Assembly (NCBI RefSeq): GCF_007859935.1
Contig: NZ_SJPO01000007.1
Coordinates: forward strand, 62,001 to 126,000
Direction of reading: 5' to 3'
From: Posidoniimonas polymericola
Lineage (GTDB): Bacteria; Planctomycetota; Planctomycetia; Pirellulales; Lacipirellulaceae
Length of the DNA: 64,000 bases
The notes under the pieces were generated by a model. That model saw only the letters and a list, made by a program, of their open reading frames with translations. It was not told the DNA's origin and did no database searches. The position numbers and the translations under genes were made by a program. This document shows positions 14,870-23,084 of the stretch, piece by piece; position 1 is the first letter of the stretch; each line of letters opens with the position of its first letter.

Positions 14870-16813
14870 ATGCGCACAAAACTAACTATAATTGGCTCGC
14901 TGGGGCTGGTCGCGTTTGCTCTGCAAACGTCGGTCGTCCTCGGCCAGGGGCCGGGCACGGCCAACTACTGGCTCCCGGCGGATGATACCTACACTTCCTC
15001 CAACGACGCGGCCTGGAGCATCGGCTTCGTGCCGGACTTCAACTTCGACGAGGCCGCGGTCGTCACGACCAACGACAACGCCACGACGCCGCTGGCCCGC
15101 GTCTCAGGTTCCTTGAGCACCCAGCCGGGCGCCTTGTACATCGGCGAGCTGATCGGCGAGAGCGGCGCCGTGCGGGTGGAGAGCGGCGGCAACCTGACCA
15201 TCGGCTACCTGACCGGCAATTCGGCCCTCGGCGGCGTCAACGTCGGGCTCGGGGGCGTCGGCTTCCTTGATGTGCTGCCCGGCGGCACGCTCGACGGCGG
15301 CTACCTAACGCTCGGCGGGCAGGGGGGCAGCGTCGCCACGCTCGGCGGCACGGCCGCTGGCGTAACGTCGGTCACTATCCAGGGCGGCGGCGGCAACGAC
15401 GGCGGCGAGTTCGGCACCACCATCGGCGCCCAGAACACGCTCCGCGTCGTCGGCCCGAACGTCGACTACAACACGTTCACCTTCCAGCTGGCGAGCGGCG
15501 GCACGCTCGCCGCCGGCATCACCGGCGCGTCGCACTCGATCATCAAATCGACCAACGCAGTCGGCATCAACGGCACGCTGCGGCTCGACTTCGACGGCGT
15601 CACCCCCACTGTGGGCGACAGCTGGGACCTGTTCGACACGCCGGGCGTGAACGGCGCCTTCTCCTCCATCGAGGCCACCGGCGCGGCGGCGCTGCCGATC
15701 GGCCAGACCTACGTGTTCAGCTCGGCCGCCGACGGAGCAAGCACGCACGGTGTGGTTGGCCGGGTATCGGTTGAGCAGAGGCTGGTGCTCAGCGTCAACC
15801 GAGACACGGGCGCCGTGGCGATCCAGAACGGCGCCATGCCGGTCAGCTTCGACGGCTACTCGATCAGCTCGCAGTTCGGCGCCCTGAACCCTTCCAGCTG
15901 GAACAGCCTCGACGACCAGGGCGTGAGCGACTGGCGCGAGTCGCCGGCCAACGGATCCGGCACGCGTCTCAGCGAGCTGAAGCCGACGACGTCTACCGCG
16001 GTGTCGGCCGGGCCGGGCTTTAACCTCGGCAATGTGTTCGACTACGCCACGCCGACCGAGTTTGGCGCCGAGACCGAAGACCTCGCGTTCGAGTACTACA
16101 CCGAAGCCGGCGACAAGTTCCAGGGGACGATCATTTACGAGGGGATCAAGTTTAACAACAACCTGCTGCTCGTGGTCGACCCCGCGGACGGCCAGGCCCA
16201 GCTGGTGAACGACTCGTCGTTCGACATCAACCTGGACGGTTACTGGATCTCCTCGGTGTCGGGATCGCTGCAGGGCGGCAACGGCGACTGGAACAGCCTC
16301 GACGACCAGAACGCCGCCGGCGGCGCCTGGACCGAGGCCAACCCGACCGCCAACAACCTGGTCGAGCTCCAGGCGCAAGGCGACACCATGCTGGCCGCGG
16401 GCGCCCGGTACAACCTGGGCACGCTGTTCGACACCGCCGGCGAGCAGGACCTGGTGCTGCGGTACCTGTTCCCCGAGGACGAGACCTTCACCCGGTTCGG
16501 GGCGGTCGACTACCGCGCGGTAGACGGCGGTCTGACCGGCGATTACAACGGCGACGGCGTCGTTAACGCGGCCGACTACACCGTCTGGCGCGACGCCGAC
16601 GGCAGCAGCGTCCCGCCGGGAACGGGCGCCGACGGCAGCGGCGACGGCCTTGTCAACGGCGCCGACTACGACCTGTGGGTCGCCAACTACGGGGCATCGG
16701 TCGGTGCGAGTGTCGTGACTACGCCGACTGCGACGCCAGAGCCCTCGGCTCTGGTCGTACTGCTGTTCGTTTCGGCGGCCGCCTGCAATGCCAGGATGCG
16801 GGCGTCTCGCTAA
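14870..16813 (+). CDS. Large PEP-CTERM/dockerin surface protein with internal repeat
   Basis: This 647-residue protein has a signal peptide (RTKLTIIGSLGLVAFALQTSVVLG). A Gly-rich beta-helical part follows (about 60-300; repeated GG/NVGLGGVGFLDVLPGGTLDGG patterns, as in passenger-type repeats). Two copies of a lamin-tail-like module lie near 329 (GYSISSQ then WNSLDDQG) and 457 (GYWISSVSG then WNSLDDQN). A type I dockerin sits near 557 (GDYNGDGVVNAADYTVWRD and GDGLVNGADYDLWVANYG), and a C-terminal PEP-CTERM-like tail (TPEPSALVVLLFVSAAACNA) ends with RMRASR. It is probably an exported cell-surface or matrix protein. Seventy bases separate it from the previous PEP-CTERM gene. Confidence 0.85.
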   Translation: MRTKLTIIGSLGLVAFALQTSVVLGQGPGTANYWLPADDTYTSSNDAAWSIGFVPDFNFDEAAVVTTNDNATTPLARVSGSLSTQPGALYIGELIGESGAVRVESGGNLTIGYLTGNSALGGVNVGLGGVGFLDVLPGGTLDGGYLTLGGQGGSVATLGGTAAGVTSVTIQGGGGNDGGEFGTTIGAQNTLRVVGPNVDYNTFTFQLASGGTLAAGITGASHSIIKSTNAVGINGTLRLDFDGVTPTVGDSWDLFDTPGVNGAFSSIEATGAAALPIGQTYVFSSAADGASTHGVVGRVSVEQRLVLSVNRDTGAVAIQNGAMPVSFDGYSISSQFGALNPSSWNSLDDQGVSDWRESPANGSGTRLSELKPTTSTAVSAGPGFNLGNVFDYATPTEFGAETEDLAFEYYTEAGDKFQGTIIYEGIKFNNNLLLVVDPADGQAQLVNDSSFDINLDGYWISSVSGSLQGGNGDWNSLDDQNAAGGAWTEANPTANNLVELQAQGDTMLAAGARYNLGTLFDTAGEQDLVLRYLFPEDETFTRFGAVDYRAVDGGLTGDYNGDGVVNAADYTVWRDADGSSVPPGTGADGSGDGLVNGADYDLWVANYGASVGASVVTTPTATPEPSALVVLLFVSAAACNARMRASR

Positions 16814-16834
16814 GGCGGACGAAAGCGGGCAGTG

Positions 16835-16877
16835 AGCCGTCGTGCCTGTCCCGGGAAACCGGGCGGGCACGCGGCTT
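16835..16877 (+). terminator. Long imperfect hairpin after surface-protein gene
   Basis: AGCCG-T-CGTGCC (16835-16846) pairs with GGCACG-C-GGCTT, with an inner CCCGG/CCGGG stem closed by a GAAA tetraloop. The T tract is weak, so termination is likely but not certain. Confidence 0.5.
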
Positions 16878-16955
16878 ATTCGCCTTCCGCGGCCGCCGCA
16901 AGCCGCCTAGCCTATCGATAGCATCCCTCCCCTCTACCACGTCCGCGACCCACCA

Positions 16956-19900
16956 ATGCTAAACAGACTGCCAGCGTATCGGACCCCCACTAGCTTCCTC
17001 CGCGTCACGCTGGGGGCCGCTGCCCTGTGGGCCGGCGGGCTGGTCGAGCGGGGAGCCGCCGAGGTCGCGGCGACGCGGTTGAGCTGCGAGTGCCGCACAG
17101 ATCCGCTTGGCGTCGACCGCCCGCAGCCCGAGCTGGCGTGGATCGTTGAGTCGGCAGAACGCGGACAGTCGCAGTCGGCCTACCGGGTGATTGTGGCCAG
17201 CAGCGAGGAGCAGCTCAAAGAGAACGCCGGCGACTTGTGGGACTCGGGCAAGGTCGACAGCAACGCCACCTACGCGGTCCGCTACGCGGGCCGGCCGCTC
17301 GAGTCGCACCAGCAGTGCTACTGGAAGGTAATGGCGTGGGACGCACACGGAGAGCCCGGCCCCTGGAGTGACCCGTCGGTGTGGACCGCCGGCCTGCTAA
17401 AGCAGGGCGATTGGGCCGGCGAGTGGATCGGCTACGACGCCGCCCGCGGAGCCATCAGCGACCCCCCGGCCGTCGACCTCGACGGCGCCCGGTGGATCCG
17501 CGTGGCGACCAAGCAGGAGAAGCAGCCGCCCAAAGGGAAGAGCGACTACGTCGGCTTGTGGGAGCTGCCGCAGGGCGTCGAGCTCCGCACCGCCCAGCTG
17601 GCCGTCATGTGCGACGACCGCTGCCAGGTGAAGATCAACGGCGCGCTGGCTGTCAGCGCGGTGACGCTTTCGACGCCGAAGACCGAAGAGGTGGTCGGGT
17701 TCCTCCGCCCCGGCAAGAACCGCGTCGAGGTGGCCTGCACGAACGACTCCGAGGGCCACACCGGGATCTGCCTGAAGCTGACGGCAGAGACCTACAGCGG
17801 CGAGGTGTTCGTGCTCACCACCGACGGCCGGTGGACCGCGGTCTCGCGCAACGAGTCGGGCGACCAGCAGCCGCTGCTCGCCGAGATTGTCGGCCCGTTC
17901 GGCTGCGAGCCCTGGGGCCGGCCCGCGTACCGCCGGGACCTGTCCTCGCCGCCCGTCTACCTCCGGTCCGACTTCGCGGTCGACAAGCCGGTGCGGCGCG
18001 CGACCGCGTACTTTGCTTCGCTCGGCTGGGCCGACTTTTCGATCAACGGCCAGCCGGTCAAGTCCGACTACTTCAGCTCGGGCTGGACCGACTACCGCAA
18101 GCGGGTCTACTACCGCGCGTACGACGCGACCGACCTGGTCCGCGCCGGCGGCAACGCGATCGGCCTGGTGCTGACCGACGGCTGGTACTCCGGCCACGTC
18201 GCGTGGGGCATGCAGCGCGGCCACTACGGCGAGCACCCGCGCGTCCGCGTGATGCTCCGCATCGAGTACGAGGACGGCGACACCCAGACCGTCGCGACCG
18301 ACCGCCGCTGGAAGGCCAGCGTCGACGGGCCGAAGCGGGTCGCCGACCCGCTGGTCGGCGAGGAGTACGACGCCACCCGCGAGATGCCGGGCTGGGACGA
18401 GTCAGGGTTCGCCGACGCCGACTGGCGGGAGGTGGTCGCGGGCGCCGATGTCGACCCGGCGATCGAGTGGCACCCCGGTCCGCCGGTGGTAGAGATCGCC
18501 CGCTTCGCCCCCCGCTCGGTCACCGAGCCCAAGCCGGGCGTTTTTGTCTATGACCTGGGGCAGAACTTTGCTGGGGTGGCCGAGCTCAAGATCAGCGGCC
18601 GCGCCGGCCAGCGGGTCCGGGTACGGTTCGCGGAGCGGCTTGCGCCGGACGGCATGGTGTACACGGACAACCTCCGCATGGCCCGCGCGACCGACATCTA
18701 CACCTGCCGCGGCGACGGGGTCGAGACCTGGCGCCCGACGCAGACCTTCCACGGCTTCCAGTACGTCGAGCTGACCGGCGTCGAGGCGCCGCCCACCGAC
18801 GCGGTGACCGGCATTGCGATCAGCAGCGACACGCCGGTCGTCGGCGAGTTCGAGTGCTCCGACCCCGCGCTCAACCGGCTGTTCCAGAACGTGCTGTGGA
18901 CCCAGCGGGCCAACTTTGTTGACGTGCCCACCGACTGCCCGCAACGCGACGAGCGGCTCGGCTGGACCGGCGACGCCCAGGTCTACGTGCACACCGCCTG
19001 CCTGACGTCCGACGTGCAGGCCTTCTTCCGCAAGTGGCTGGTCGACATGGTGGACGCCCAGGAGCCGAACGGGCAGTTTCCGAAGGTCGCCCCCGTGGTC
19101 GCCGACCAAGCGGACGGCGGCCCCGCTTGGAGCGAGGCGGGCGTCATTTGTCCGTGGGAGATCTACTCGGTCTACCACGACCGCACGCTGCTCGAGCAGC
19201 AGTACCCCGCCATGGCGCGGTACGTCGAGTTCTGCCGCAACCGCTCGATGAACGGCGTGCTGCCGCCCGACCGGTTCCACTGCTTCGGCGACTGGCTGAG
19301 CGTCAACGCCAACACGCCCAATGAGGTGATCTACACCGCGTACTACGCCCGCAGCGCCGACATCGTCAGCAAGGCGGCGGCCGTGCTCGGCCGCGACGAC
19401 GACGCGCAGCGGTACCGTGAGCTGTTCGCGCAGATCAAGCAGGCGTTCAACGACGAGTACGTCTCGGCCGACGGCCGGGTCCGGGGCGACACCCAGTGCG
19501 GCTACGTCCTGGCGATCGGCTACGACCTGCTCGACGGCCCGACGCGCGAGCAGGCCGCTCGCCATCTGGTGGACGACATCCGGGCGCGGGGCTGGAAGCT
19601 GTCGACCGGGTTCATCGGCACCAAGGACCTGATGATGGTGCTGTCGGAGATCGGCCGCCACGACGTCGCGCTGCGTCTGCTGCACCAGGAGCAGTACCCC
19701 GGTTGGTTGTTCTCGATCAACCACGGCGCCACCAGCATCTGGGAACGCTGGGACGGCTGGACCCCGGAGCGTGGGTTCCAGGACCCCGGCATGAACTCCT
19801 TCGCCCACTACTCGTTCGGCGCGGTCTACGGCTGGATGGCCGAGAACCTGGGGGGCATCCGCGGAGCGGAGCCCGGCTTCGGGGAGTTGGTCATCGAGCC

Positions 19901-20258
19901 GACCTTCGACCCGCGGCTCGACTTCTGCCGGGTCTCTTACGACAGCCTGCACGGCCCGATCAGGACCGAGTGGCGGCGCGACAACGGCAAACGCCGGCTC
20001 GACTTGCGGGTCCCGGCGAACGCCGGTGCGACCGTAAGGCTGCGGGGCGTCTCGGTCGCCGACGTCCGCGTGGACGGCAAGCCGCTCGCCGAGGCGGGAC
20101 TCGACGCCCGGGACGCGGTCACCGAGTACCCGGACAGCGGCGCCGGCGCCACGCCCCGGGTCGCGACGGCGGTATTCCAGGTCCCGTCAGGTGAGTACCA
20201 GATCGAAACGCCCATCCCTGCGCAAGAAGCCGCGGGCGACCCGGGTCTGGGCGGCTAA
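16956..20258 (+). CDS. Alpha-L-rhamnosidase, glycoside hydrolase family 78
   Basis: This 1100-residue secreted enzyme has a hydrophobic leader (SFLRVTLGAAALWAGGLVER). The GH78 order of domains follows: Fn3-like start (LSCECRTDPLGVDRPQPELA), an inserted carbohydrate-binding region (about 160-310), and the Bac_rhamnosid_N domain (YRAYDATDLVRAGGNAIGLV). The concanavalin-like part contains FVYDLGQNFAGVAELKI. The (alpha/alpha)6 catalytic barrel starts near 640 with DVPTDCPQRDERLGWTGDAQ, holding the general acid Glu, and GATSIWERWDGWTP follows later. It ends with a beta C-terminal domain. It releases L-rhamnose from rhamnogalacturonan or similar glycans. It lies about 20 kb from the rhamnogalacturonan cluster and probably feeds the same pathway. 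The length is typical for planctomycete GH78. Confidence 0.95.
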   Translation: MLNRLPAYRTPTSFLRVTLGAAALWAGGLVERGAAEVAATRLSCECRTDPLGVDRPQPELAWIVESAERGQSQSAYRVIVASSEEQLKENAGDLWDSGKVDSNATYAVRYAGRPLESHQQCYWKVMAWDAHGEPGPWSDPSVWTAGLLKQGDWAGEWIGYDAARGAISDPPAVDLDGARWIRVATKQEKQPPKGKSDYVGLWELPQGVELRTAQLAVMCDDRCQVKINGALAVSAVTLSTPKTEEVVGFLRPGKNRVEVACTNDSEGHTGICLKLTAETYSGEVFVLTTDGRWTAVSRNESGDQQPLLAEIVGPFGCEPWGRPAYRRDLSSPPVYLRSDFAVDKPVRRATAYFASLGWADFSINGQPVKSDYFSSGWTDYRKRVYYRAYDATDLVRAGGNAIGLVLTDGWYSGHVAWGMQRGHYGEHPRVRVMLRIEYEDGDTQTVATDRRWKASVDGPKRVADPLVGEEYDATREMPGWDESGFADADWREVVAGADVDPAIEWHPGPPVVEIARFAPRSVTEPKPGVFVYDLGQNFAGVAELKISGRAGQRVRVRFAERLAPDGMVYTDNLRMARATDIYTCRGDGVETWRPTQTFHGFQYVELTGVEAPPTDAVTGIAISSDTPVVGEFECSDPALNRLFQNVLWTQRANFVDVPTDCPQRDERLGWTGDAQVYVHTACLTSDVQAFFRKWLVDMVDAQEPNGQFPKVAPVVADQADGGPAWSEAGVICPWEIYSVYHDRTLLEQQYPAMARYVEFCRNRSMNGVLPPDRFHCFGDWLSVNANTPNEVIYTAYYARSADIVSKAAAVLGRDDDAQRYRELFAQIKQAFNDEYVSADGRVRGDTQCGYVLAIGYDLLDGPTREQAARHLVDDIRARGWKLSTGFIGTKDLMMVLSEIGRHDVALRLLHQEQYPGWLFSINHGATSIWERWDGWTPERGFQDPGMNSFAHYSFGAVYGWMAENLGGIRGAEPGFGELVIEPTFDPRLDFCRVSYDSLHGPIRTEWRRDNGKRRLDLRVPANAGATVRLRGVSVADVRVDGKPLAEAGLDARDAVTEYPDSGAGATPRVATAVFQVPSGEYQIETPIPAQEAAGDPGLGG

Positions 20259-20402
20259 GGAAGCCGGAACGCTGCTCCGCAGTCGCGGCCAGTTTTCGGT
20301 AGCAATTAGGCCAGCCCCTGTGTTCCAATAGAAGCACGATCGTCGCTCTGGGGGAGTGGTGCGCTGCAACGTGACGCCGGTGTGGTGCTCAGTTGATGCC
20401 CG

Positions 20403-20568
20403 CGACTTTTGTCCGCTCTCACGTGCAGAAGGGGACAAAAGTCGGCGGAAGCGGTTCGCTTCGGTTGCCGCAACTGCTTGCTGCTAAGGGGCTTGCGAAG
20501 GATCGGGCCCGGGGTATGGCCCTACTTTTGTCCCTAGGAATGGATGCGCCAGGTAGGGACAAAAGTCG
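20403..20568. repeat. Paired hairpins of the GGGACAAAAGTCG intergenic repeat family (copy 1)
   Basis: Hairpin one is CGACTTTTGTCC (20403-20414) with its perfect complement at 20433-20444 and an 18-base loop. Hairpin two is ACTTTTGTCCCTA (20524-20536) with TAGGGACAAAAGT (20554-20566) and a 17-base loop. Each right arm is followed by CGGCGG or CGCCGG and then a GGTTCG or GATTCGG stretch. The unit fills the 360-base gap between the convergent GH78 and methyltransferase genes. The same arms recur at 60965-61244. Nothing else is recognisable in the gap. Confidence 0.75.
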
Positions 20569-20618
20569 CCGGGGAGCCGATTCGGTTTTGCCGCTAGTTG
20601 GCCCCTCTGCGGGTCCAC

Positions 20619-21413
20619 TCACGCGGCGACCGCCGGCGATTGGTCGCTGGTTGAGGAGGCGGGCTCGGGTAGAGGACGGCGGGCCAGCGGGCCGAACGGC
20701 ATCAGCGGGAAGCCCGGCGTCGTGGCCTGGTAGGCTCGGTAGCTGTCGCCGAGGTAGAACGCGAGCCGCTGGTCCTTCAAGCAGCTGCCGACAAACAGGT
20801 ACACGGTCCAGACCGCCGTCAGCACGACGTGGTCGAGCGACATCCGCGGCGTGAACCACACCAGCCCCATGAAGCTGAGGTACACCGGGTGCCGCCACAG
20901 CAGGTACGCGCCCCGCGGGGTGAACGTCCGCCGCGGCGGCTGCTGGCGCCGCGCCCAGTAGAGCCACGGTGTGAGCCCGGTCTGGTAGCCAAGGCCCGTC
21001 AGGTGCAGGCTGTAGAACAGCGCCGCCCACGAGGCGTAGAAGCCGGCCTGAACCGCCAGGCGGAGCGGACCGGTGAGATTCCACACCACCTGCTCGCTCC
21101 CCTGCCACAACCCGAACACCACGAGCAGCGAGGTGCAGGTCACCACCGTGTAGAACAACCCGTAGAACGCCTGGGGGATCCGCTTGGCCAGCGACTTGCG
21201 TACCGACGGCAGCAGCAGCACGCTGTGCGGTGCGGCGAAGAACACCGCCAGGCCAATGTCGAACCCCAGGCCGCCCCATTCTTGGCCGCCCGACCCGGCG
21301 CCGCGGCCCTCCTTGAGGAACCAGAACAGATGCCAGACCGTGAAGACAAAGAGCAGGTGCGTCGCGACGCCCGCGGCGAGACCGAGGCGTCGGTTGGTGG
21401 TGGCGTGGTGCAT
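20619..21413 (-). CDS. NnrU/MddA-like integral membrane methyltransferase
   Basis: The start is ATG 21413 with GAGGGAAC upstream. The 264-residue protein has about five to six membrane segments. The C-terminal pattern of isoprenylcysteine-methyltransferase/NnrU-like proteins is visible: GAYLLWRHPVYLSFMGLVWF, then CLKDQRLAFYLGDSYRAYQA and TTPGF. Methanethiol S-methyltransferase (MddA) belongs to this superfamily, so S-methylation of a thiol is a reasonable guess. It lies 50 bases downstream of a SAM-dependent methyltransferase and ends a long minus-strand operon with metal-efflux genes. Its substrate is not deducible from sequence. Confidence 0.7.
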   Translation of the reverse strand: MHHATTNRRLGLAAGVATHLLFVFTVWHLFWFLKEGRGAGSGGQEWGGLGFDIGLAVFFAAPHSVLLLPSVRKSLAKRIPQAFYGLFYTVVTCTSLLVVFGLWQGSEQVVWNLTGPLRLAVQAGFYASWAALFYSLHLTGLGYQTGLTPWLYWARRQQPPRRTFTPRGAYLLWRHPVYLSFMGLVWFTPRMSLDHVVLTAVWTVYLFVGSCLKDQRLAFYLGDSYRAYQATTPGFPLMPFGPLARRPLPEPASSTSDQSPAVAA

Positions 21414-21463
21414 TCGTTCCCTCGAGCGAGTTTTCCTAATTGAGTGTCGTCCCTGTTGTGCGT

Positions 21464-22297
21464 TTACTGCGGCTTGCGGGCCACAAAGCAGCCGTACTCC
21501 ATTGCCCCGCTGCGGTAGGCGTCGAGGATGGTCTGGAACCGGTCGAGGAAGATGATCTGCTGGCGGTCGATCAACTTGGCGGCGCCGTACATGCGGAACC
21601 GCAGCACGCGGTCGCGGCAGATCTCCCAGGTGCGGTCGACGTTGCGGGTCCAGTCTTCGGCGACCTCGACCTCGAGGCCCGCGTCCCGCATCCACTGCTG
21701 GTACTCGGCGCTGGTCGCCAGCGAGGGGCAGAACATCCCCTCGCAGACGTCGTACACCTGCTGCCGCTTAGCCTCGTCGAGGTCGGGCCCGGCGAGCCAG
21801 GCGCAGATTGCCATCGCGCCGCCCGGCTTGACCCACTCGGCCGCCCGGCGGACAAACTCCGGTTTGTCGGTCAGGTGCTCGGTGCACTCGATGCTCCAGA
21901 CGGCGTCGAACTCGCCGGGTCGGAACTCCACCTGCTCGGCGTCGGCGCAGAGGAAGCGGGTGCGGCTCCGCAGGCCGTGCCGCGTCGCGGCGAGCGAGGC
22001 CCAGCGTTTCTGGAAGGGGCTGATGGTCACCCCGGTGACGTGGCAGTCGTGCAGCTTGGCGAGCCGGCGGGACGAGCCCCCCATGCCGCAGCCGATGTCG
22101 ACCACGCGGCTGCCGCGGGCGATGCTGGCGGCGGCGGCCAGCTTGTCGGTCAGCTGGTCCTGGGCGACCTCGGGCGACTCGTCGGCGTCCCAGTAGCCGT
22201 GGTGGATGTGCCGCCCCCACAGCAAGCGGTAAAAGAGCGTCGACACGTTGTAGTGCCGGCGGATGGTTTTCTTTTGGATACCGGGGCAGCTGATCAT
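21464..22297 (-). CDS. Class I SAM-dependent methyltransferase
   Basis: This 277-residue soluble protein has the class I methyltransferase fold: motif I VVDIGCGMGGSSRRLA (about 84-99), acidic loop CADAEQVEFRPGEFDAVWS, and WVKPGGAMAICAWL. The N-terminal HYNVSTLFYRLLWGRHIHHGY is the signature of the tocopherol/sterol/cyclopropane-synthase-like small-molecule methyltransferases. Gamma-tocopherol methyltransferase-type enzymes are the nearest group, but the substrate is unknown. It lies between the YceI gene (42 bases) and the membrane methyltransferase (50 bases) on the same strand. YceI proteins bind isoprenoid lipids, so an isoprenoid-quinone-like substrate is a speculative option. Confidence 0.82.
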   Translation of the reverse strand: MISCPGIQKKTIRRHYNVSTLFYRLLWGRHIHHGYWDADESPEVAQDQLTDKLAAAASIARGSRVVDIGCGMGGSSRRLAKLHDCHVTGVTISPFQKRWASLAATRHGLRSRTRFLCADAEQVEFRPGEFDAVWSIECTEHLTDKPEFVRRAAEWVKPGGAMAICAWLAGPDLDEAKRQQVYDVCEGMFCPSLATSAEYQQWMRDAGLEVEVAEDWTRNVDRTWEICRDRVLRFRMYGAAKLIDRQQIIFLDRFQTILDAYRSGAMEYGCFVARKPQ

Positions 22298-22339
22298 GGG
22301 GGAGCAATCTCAATGAGGAGGTGGCAGCGATCGACCATT

Positions 22340-23032
22340 CTAGCCGCCAGAGCCGGCGTCGGGCGCGACCCAGACGTCGCCCCAGATCGAGATCTCGTCC
22401 GCCACGCCGATGGCGCCGAACGCCTTGGAGAACGGTGTCATGCCGAAGTCGGTCTGCTTGATGCGGAAGCCGCCGCGGGCGTGCTGCCAGCCCTTGGCCA
22501 TCTCGACCTCGACCGGGAACTCGAGCGGGCGGGTGGCGCTCTGCAGGGTGAAGTCCCCCTTAAGCAGGTACTGGGGCAGCCCGCGCTTACTCGGCTGGCT
22601 CATCGCCTGGGCCGACTTCACGACAAACTTAGCGGTCGGGAACTTGGCCACGTTCAGCACCTGGGCGCTCCGCATGTTGTCGGTGACCTGCTGCTGCGTC
22701 GACTCGGACGAGGTCCCCTCGAGTCCGACGTACTTGCGGGCCGGCTCCGCGTCGGCGGTGAAGGTCGCCATGTCGAACACGATGTCGCCGGCGTTCTGGG
22801 CCGCGCCGAGGTGCAGCTTGCCGCTCTTCAGCATGCCCACCACGCCGTGCTCGTGGCCAAAGCCCGACTTACCGACCAGGGCGTACACGCGGCTGCTCTG
22901 CAGGTAGATGTCGCCCGGCGCCACGGCGGGCGCGGCGGTGGCCGCCGCCTGCTGGGCCCGCGCGGGGGCTGGCGCCAGCAACGCGGCTAGCAGAAACAGG
23001 GCGAACAACCTAGTCGCAGAGCGATAGTCCAT
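22340..23032 (-). CDS. YceI-family periplasmic lipid-binding-like protein
   Basis: The start is ATG 23032 (MDYRSATRLF), chosen because a clear signal peptide begins there (LFALFLLAALLAPAPARAQ). The 230-residue protein shows YceI features: YALVGKSGFGHEHGVVG at the start of the barrel, DMATFTADAEPARKYV, NVAKFPTAKFVV, and GGFRIKQTDFGMTPFSKAFG near the end. YceI proteins are lipocalin-like and bind polyisoprenoids. Here it lies 52 bases after the metal exporter gene, within the same apparent operon, suggesting a stress-related periplasmic role. Confidence 0.88.
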   Translation of the reverse strand: MDYRSATRLFALFLLAALLAPAPARAQQAAATAAPAVAPGDIYLQSSRVYALVGKSGFGHEHGVVGMLKSGKLHLGAAQNAGDIVFDMATFTADAEPARKYVGLEGTSSESTQQQVTDNMRSAQVLNVAKFPTAKFVVKSAQAMSQPSKRGLPQYLLKGDFTLQSATRPLEFPVEVEMAKGWQHARGGFRIKQTDFGMTPFSKAFGAIGVADEISIWGDVWVAPDAGSGG

Positions 23033-23084
23033 TGTTTGAATCCTCGTGCGTCGTGCGTGAAGGAGTAGCGTAAGCAGCGTGGTG

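Noticed and set aside
15305-16870. Long minus-strand frame opposite the large PEP-CTERM gene
   Set aside because: An antisense shadow caused by high GC; the plus-strand protein has signal peptide, dockerin and sorting tail.
18402-19952. Long minus-strand frame opposite GH78
   Set aside because: Antisense shadow; Arg/His/Val-rich and no domain, while the plus strand encodes clear GH78 motifs.
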